From Amorphochlora amoebiformis (taxonomy: Eukaryota > Cercozoa > Chlorarachniophyceae), in NCBI GenBank assembly GCA_054601695.1, contig BAAHQB010000249.1:186001-250000 (forward strand): DNA of 64,000 bases, given 5' to 3'. The notes beneath the pieces were generated by a model that was given only the letters and a program-made list of their open reading frames with translations, ran no database searches and had not been told where the DNA came from. The position numbers were made by a program, and so were the translations under genes. Numbering within the stretch: the stretch's first letter is position 1; every line of letters begins with the position of its first letter. Shown here piece after piece: positions 1-64,000 of the stretch.

Positions 1-87
1 AGGAGGGAATCTATGAGAGTGTGGGCAAAGGCCTGGATGGTGTATATGTGGTTGTATGGATAATATGTATATGTATGTATGTATATG

Positions 88-132
<45 letters not shown>

Positions 133-172
133 ATATATATATTATTTATATATACATTATATATACATATAT

Positions 173-224
<52 letters not shown>

Positions 225-258
225 AAATGTATATATACCCATGTATACATATTCATAC

Positions 259-302
<44 letters not shown>

Positions 303-303
303 C

Positions 304-347
<44 letters not shown>

Positions 348-370
348 GATTATACATATATACATATTAC

Positions 371-419
<49 letters not shown>

Positions 420-688
420 ATTTCCACACACATATATATATATATATATAATTATATATATTATTTACCTCAGCAAAACAAACGAAACTTAATAAGAAGC
501 GAAAAGGTCATCCAACTCACCCTAATATCCTCTCCCTCTCGATTTAATGCTTTCTCAATTCGACACCAATTTGAATAACACGGCTTCGTCGCTTCGAGCC
601 TAGCGAGAAGTCCTTCCATCTCAGCTCTCCCACCTTTCCCGCCCATGTATCGCATCACAGCGTCGACTAGGCCCGTGTCAGCCGACAT
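1..688 (-). CDS. Gene A, 5' part: helical protein of unknown function
   Basis: Two exons can be read, 688-521 and 32-1, and the gene runs off the window. The start is the ATG at 688-686, opening [17 protein letters not shown]. Exon 1 is 56 codons and ends at a consensus GTGAGT donor in phase 0. Exon 2 follows a CCAG acceptor in the same phase and continues [11 protein letters not shown]. The intron is mostly (TA)n. The segment around residues 20-60 ([20 protein letters not shown], then AFAHTL) has a regular helical pattern with mixed charge. It loosely recalls membrane-curving helical bundles such as BAR domains, but this is only an impression. I do not recognise the family. It is transcribed in the same direction as gene B, whose stop lies about 1.07 kb from this start. 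Confidence 0.55.
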
Positions 689-1319
689 TCTTCTAGTTTT
701 CCGGTTATTTCAAAATATTTTGGGATTCTTTCGGGATCAACTAGTATAAGGTGAGAAATATGTGTAATACTCGGTTAAAACTCGGGAAATAGGCCAAAAC
801 CTCCTGCGTCGAATATACCGAGCGAGACGGTCACGCGAGACTTTATTCCGGGAACCAATCTATTTTGGATTCCGAGCCGACAAATAAACTCACAATATTC
901 CCGGGCTTCAGATTTTTTCGCAAAATGTTCACGTGGACAATAATGGCTGCTATGACATCGTCCCCCCCAGACCCAACCCCCCCTCCCAGTTTACAGCGCA
1001 AAAATGGAGCTTCTAGGGTTTTATGGCGGGGAGCAGATACTGTACTATGACCGGTAGACCAAAGAATTATCCAGAATTTCGAATATTTCGGGGACGCATC
1101 CTTCGGGTTTATATGTGTGTATGGTAGTAATGGATAGTTTATTTCGTGCTAGAAAGGAAAAATGCTACAAATGTGAGAGAATGAGTGTAAACCTGAAAGG
1201 GAGAATGGACAGCAATCGCTAGAATTGTGTCTATTGTATGTCTTGATGTCTATGTCTAGAGACCATATATCTAGATATCTCTAGATCTAGTTTAGCTAGT
1301 ATATATACAGTCTAGACAG

Positions 1320-1353
<34 letters not shown>

Positions 1354-1470
1354 CTAGATACTAGATATATATATCTAAATGTCTCTAGATGTCTACATCT
1401 ACATATCTAGATATATCTAGATATACTAGATATATCTTATATATCTAGAATATATATATATATATATCTA

Positions 1471-1538
<68 letters not shown>

Positions 1539-1759
1539 AGATATGTGTACAGTTACATCGGTGGAAAATATATGTACGACGACTCAGTCTAGTACTACCT
1601 CAGTACCGACTCATGATAGATTATATCTCGGCCGCTGCGACGCAGACAATCTCAAATAATGTAAACATCTATTGTATCGTGTTGCTATGTACACGTGCCG
1701 TATCCCACACCCCAACAGCGATGACTTGAAATCAAGGCTTCTCTCAGTCATTTTACAAG
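689..1759. other. Intergenic region between genes A and B
   Basis: No exon with matching splice sites is seen on either strand. Positions 689-1250 are ordinary mixed sequence and should hold the promoter of gene A. They include ATTCCGGGAACC near 846 and GCCGACAAATAAA near 877, both echoed upstream of gene C. Positions 1255-1545 are (TA)n interrupted by many TCTAGATA motifs. Positions 1550-1759 are unique sequence just beyond the stop codon of gene B, so they are probably its 3' flank. Confidence 0.5.
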
Positions 1760-9425
<7,666 letters not shown>

Positions 9426-10210
9426 CTGGGGGTGGCCGTAGAGTCGGTGGGGTGTTTGGAAAATATTCTACTCCCAACAGTTTTTTACGCAAAAAAGTGT
9501 ACGAGCCCGAAGAAAAACGACAAGGCTTGTAGGCTCCGAATGAGAGTCGCCGAAATCCCTGGGAATACCAGGAAACAAGTTGTGAAAATGGATTAGGATT
9601 AGATGAGATTAGACAGAAATTATTATAATTATTATATTGAGCAGAGATGATCACAGTAATGCAGGAAGTTTGAAAACTAAAAATATGTATTTTTATATCG
9701 ATTGACTGTTGGGGTGTGATAGAGAAGAGGACCACACAGAGGTACGCAAATCACACCATCAGAGAGGGGAGCGGGTAGGAGAGCGGGCGGGGATCGGAGC
9801 AGGGAGCCGAATGCTTGTTAATTCCTCTGTTGTACGCGTATATATATGTGCATAAATAAATCATGCAAATTCAGACAATATTAGAAAGACACAGAGAGAG
9901 AAAGATACAGAGAGAGTAGGGAGATGAAAAATAGGTAATCAGAGCTCTAGATGCATCTTGACGGTACTTATGCTCTATTTATCTTTCTCTTCCCCTCCCA
10001 CGTGTTTTTTCTATCTTAAACACCCACGCTCACCTCTCAGTCTTTTCTCCCGGCCCATATACCCAATCCGTCTTCTGAATCTCTATTCCGGAACCCCATT
10101 CCCGCGGAATAAATAAATTTACTTTCGACGAAATATTAAATTCTATTTTACTTTTTGACTCCCTTTATTTGTCGGCTTTCCGAATGAAGAATTTGAACCT
10201 GTTGTAGACC
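9426..10210. promoter_or_regulatory. Divergent intergenic region between genes B and C
   Basis: About 785 bases of mixed sequence separate the first exon seen of gene B from the ATG of gene C. The true first exon of gene B, with its ATG, may lie here; I could not place it. Just upstream of gene C, at 10152-10185, TTTATTTGTCGGCTTTCCGAAT closely matches, in the same orientation relative to the gene, a motif upstream of gene A. No (TA)n and no TTAGGG arrays occur here. Confidence 0.5.
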
Positions 10211-19240
<9,030 letters not shown>

Positions 19241-19759
19241 CCAGCTTTTAAATCCTCTTAGTAATCGCTAGTTAGCGTTAGCAAGTAGTATTTCAGTTTT
19301 TTATCAAAGCTCTTCTTGTTGGTTTCTTTAACTTTGTCTAGTTTGTATGTCGTATGTATCGGTAAAATGTTACACCAGATATAAATACTAGAAATTTCTA
19401 GAATTTCTAGAATTTAATACTTCGGCGATCGATCGCGGTGAATCAGAAGGTTAATATAACGAACTCAGAAATTTTTTTAGTCAATTATATTCAAAATAAC
19501 TTAATAATGAACTGACTATGAAAGCTAGAACGTTTCATTTAAACATGTATAAATACGTCGGCTATCTAGGCTATGTGTATCTGTATATAGATCCTAGAGA
19601 TCTAATACATTGTCATAGCATCAATTTTTGTTCAATATCTAGATTCTAGAATCTGGGTACGACTAGGCCTAGTAATATCTACACTACTCTCTACTCTAGA
19701 AATTCATTACAACACTTATATTTCTAAACTATATGCCAGATCCATGACTAGGCCGGAAG
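19241..19759. other. Convergent intergenic region, genes C and D
   Basis: This interval lies between the stop of gene C and the stop of gene D. It is mixed, A/T-leaning sequence with repeated TCTAGAA-like words (19385-19420 and 19640-19710) and no (TA)n. Both 3' ends should lie here. No obvious RNA gene or further exon was found. Confidence 0.6.
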
Positions 19760-25271
<5,512 letters not shown>

Positions 25272-25771
25272 CTGTATGAAGAACACTTCGTGGAGGTTTT
25301 GATAATTGTTCACCTTTTCTATATAGGCACTATTATGCAGTATCTTGAAGTGAGATAGTTATATAAGCCCTTCTGCTGATCACTCTCCCTTCTTTGCAAA
25401 TTGGGTTCGTAATAGCTGCTATTATTGACTTGTGGCCATGGGCAGGGTTTGGAATCCGATGAAAAGTGTCTTGTGCAATCACGTGCACAGTTTCCTTTTT
25501 CTATTGGATATTGGTATTGAAAAAAAGATATCAAAATATTGAAAAAGGATATGTAGGGAATCTGCTTCATATATCACAGATATTCAGAATTAGATATCTC
25601 AATCGGAGAATTTTTTTGACTTCTCTTATTTTGATGTTCGCGAAACCGACGCGAAGCAAGATAGTGAGATATTCAAAGAGTATATATACACATATTCAGA
25701 ATTTGATATCCAAACACCACACGACGATAAATTAAATTAAAAATCGGCAACTTTTGACTCCTGTGGATGTT
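25272..25771. promoter_or_regulatory. Divergent promoter region, genes D and E
   Basis: About 500 bases separate the ATG codons of genes D and E. The sequence is A/T-leaning, without microsatellite or telomere-like repeats. A minus-strand open stretch at 25319-25570 has no start context or splice signals that make it convincing. No specific promoter element can be named. Confidence 0.5.
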
Positions 25772-33749
<7,978 letters not shown>

Positions 33750-34500
33750 TAAAACCTCTAAAACTCCAAGCTTAGCTACCTTAATGCCAACCAGTAAAAC
33801 CTCTAAAACTCCAAGCTTAACTACCTTAACTAGCTTAATGCCACGAGCTGTATGTAACATTGTATATCATTAGAAGTATATTTCAAAGCATTTATTATTT
33901 ATAATTTTCCATATTATTCTAGTTATTATTCTGGATTCCGACCAATGATTATTGTTAATAACTTATATATATGCGCTAGACTAGTAGAGTCGGTTGCTTT
34001 CCTTTCTCTAGTTCTTCCTCCGGAACCCAACTGGGTTCCGTAGGTTCTGGGGCTGCTTGGGTTCCGAAGCCGTGATTATCAAATAAGTCGAAGTGTGTGA
34101 TCATGCCAGCGAGAACTATCATGGGCTTTGCAGCAGACACTAGATCTAGTAGATACAGCCAGACGGTATATATGTATAGTGTTTTTGAAATTTCTTAGAA
34201 CATGCATAGATATACACAAATATATATATATATATATATATATACATCTAGCATGTGATGACAACATACATGACACTACTAGTACATGTATATACATCTA
34301 GATATATCTAGTATGATATCTGCCTGAGTATTTTCTATATTTTGATTTTGCAGCCTTCAATATCTAGAATATTATAAGTTGCGTATATCTAATAGTAGCT
34401 AGAAATTTGGAATAAAGTTAACAGGGCAACCGTTGAGGAATTCTACTGATTCATAACTTGTGTAACGATGCATAGATAAATGCAATTATATACGATATAT

Positions 34501-34588
<88 letters not shown>

Positions 34589-34793
34589 ACGCTATCAAAC
34601 CACAATTGTAATAACGATATTGAGATATAAAAACATATGGTTATATGATGTTATGAAAACACAATTTGATTTTAAGTTGGACTTACCTATTCATACGGTA
34701 GTTACGTAGTAATAATACGGCGATATTGTTAACACTAGTATAATGTAATACTAATACAGCGATATATTATTTTTCTAATGCTGCTACCAATCA
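33750..34793. other. Convergent intergenic region, genes E and F
   Basis: This interval starts with two direct copies of about 42 bases (33749-33835, AAACCTCTAAAACTCCAAGC) in the 3' flank of gene E. It continues with unique sequence that includes several TCTAGA-like words (34140-34310), a (CATA)n/(TA)n block (34500-34585) and unique sequence to 34793. An ATG-led stretch of 21 codons at 34103-34165 ends at GTATAT, but no partner exon was found, so it is not called a gene. Confidence 0.5.
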
Positions 34794-50021
<15,228 letters not shown>

Positions 50022-50400
50022 GTGCGGTCGCCCAGGGGGGGAGTTGGCGGCCGGCTGCCCAGGGAGCGACGCGACCCGACTGCGTGGGGGGTGGGCGGGA
50101 CACCCGTGGGATAGAGCGGCAAGCAAGGATAGTTTTGGTTGATTTTATGTAAAATTGAGCAAGATGTTCAAGAATTGAAACATAGTAATAGGTTCATATA
50201 TTAACTTTTTCTTATCTTTATATCTAAAGTATAATTATTGGGATATCCATTCTTAAATATCCAAACATATCTAATTCATATCTAATTCTCTCAATTTAAG
50301 TAATTCCACCAAAATCTCATAATTCCAAAATTGACGAAACTGAATTAGTTCCGATAAAAACACCCGAAGTCCTCCAGGGCAACCCAAATACCGGAAAAAA
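50022..50400. promoter_or_regulatory. Bidirectional promoter region of the two potassium-channel genes
   Basis: Only 379 bases separate the ATG of gene F (50021, minus) from the ATG of gene G (50401, plus). Positions 50022-50125 are GC-rich, with G runs and CCGGCTGCC, unlike anything else nearby. Positions 50130-50400 are A/T-leaning with repeated TATCTAA words near 50220-50290. There is no (TA)n. The regulatory role is inferred from position alone. Confidence 0.55.

Positions 50401-64000
<13,600 letters not shown>

Noticed and set aside
25319-25570. Minus-strand frame of about 83 codons upstream of gene D
   Set aside because: A/T-rich, no good start context, no donor. It falls in the divergent promoter interval.

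Overview
This window is nuclear DNA from an intron-rich eukaryotic microbe, most likely a flagellated or ciliated protist. No prokaryotic gene layout is present. More than half of the sequence is (TA)n microsatellite. Coding sequence survives as islands of 16 to 719 bases with ordinary composition, bounded by GT and AG. I rebuilt the genes by reading every island on both strands and keeping only islands whose reading phases join. Almost all junctions are phase-compatible, and the joined products show recognisable families. The species cannot be named from the sequence. TTAGGG-type repeats, a coiled-coil protein resembling axonemal proteins and two potassium channels fit a motile protist.

Layout, with orientation mostly alternating: gene A (minus, 5' end only, 1-688, helical protein of unknown function); gene B (minus, 1760-9425, charged coiled-coil protein resembling TPH-domain axonemal proteins); gene C (plus, 10211-19240, unknown multi-pass membrane protein); gene D (minus, 19760-25271, Myb/telobox protein predicted to bind telomere repeats); gene E (plus, 25772-33749, methionine-sulfoxide reductase B with an apparent signal peptide); gene F (minus, 34794-50021, potassium channel with two pore loops); gene G (plus, 50401 to beyond 64000, voltage-sensing potassium channel of the EAG/HCN/CNG superfamily, cut by the window end before its nucleotide-binding domain). 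B/C, D/E and F/G are divergent pairs with about 785, 500 and 379 bases between start codons. C/D and E/F converge. F and G are two potassium channels sharing one short intergenic region.

Two features stand out. First, TTAGGG/CCCTAA arrays lie only inside introns here, never between genes, and often form the splice sites themselves. At least two introns of gene F are telomere-like from donor to acceptor. Second, many exons are surrounded by partial copies of themselves. Copies upstream of the intact exon carry its 5' part and acceptor; copies downstream carry its 3' part and donor. This polarity is what tandem duplications with one breakpoint in the exon and one in the (TA)n intron would leave.

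The genes do not form an evident pathway. The most suggestive link is that gene D encodes a probable TTAGGG-binding protein in a region full of intronic TTAGGG repeats. The many long tyrosine/isoleucine, leucine/glycine and asparagine/proline reading frames are translations of repeats and are not genes.
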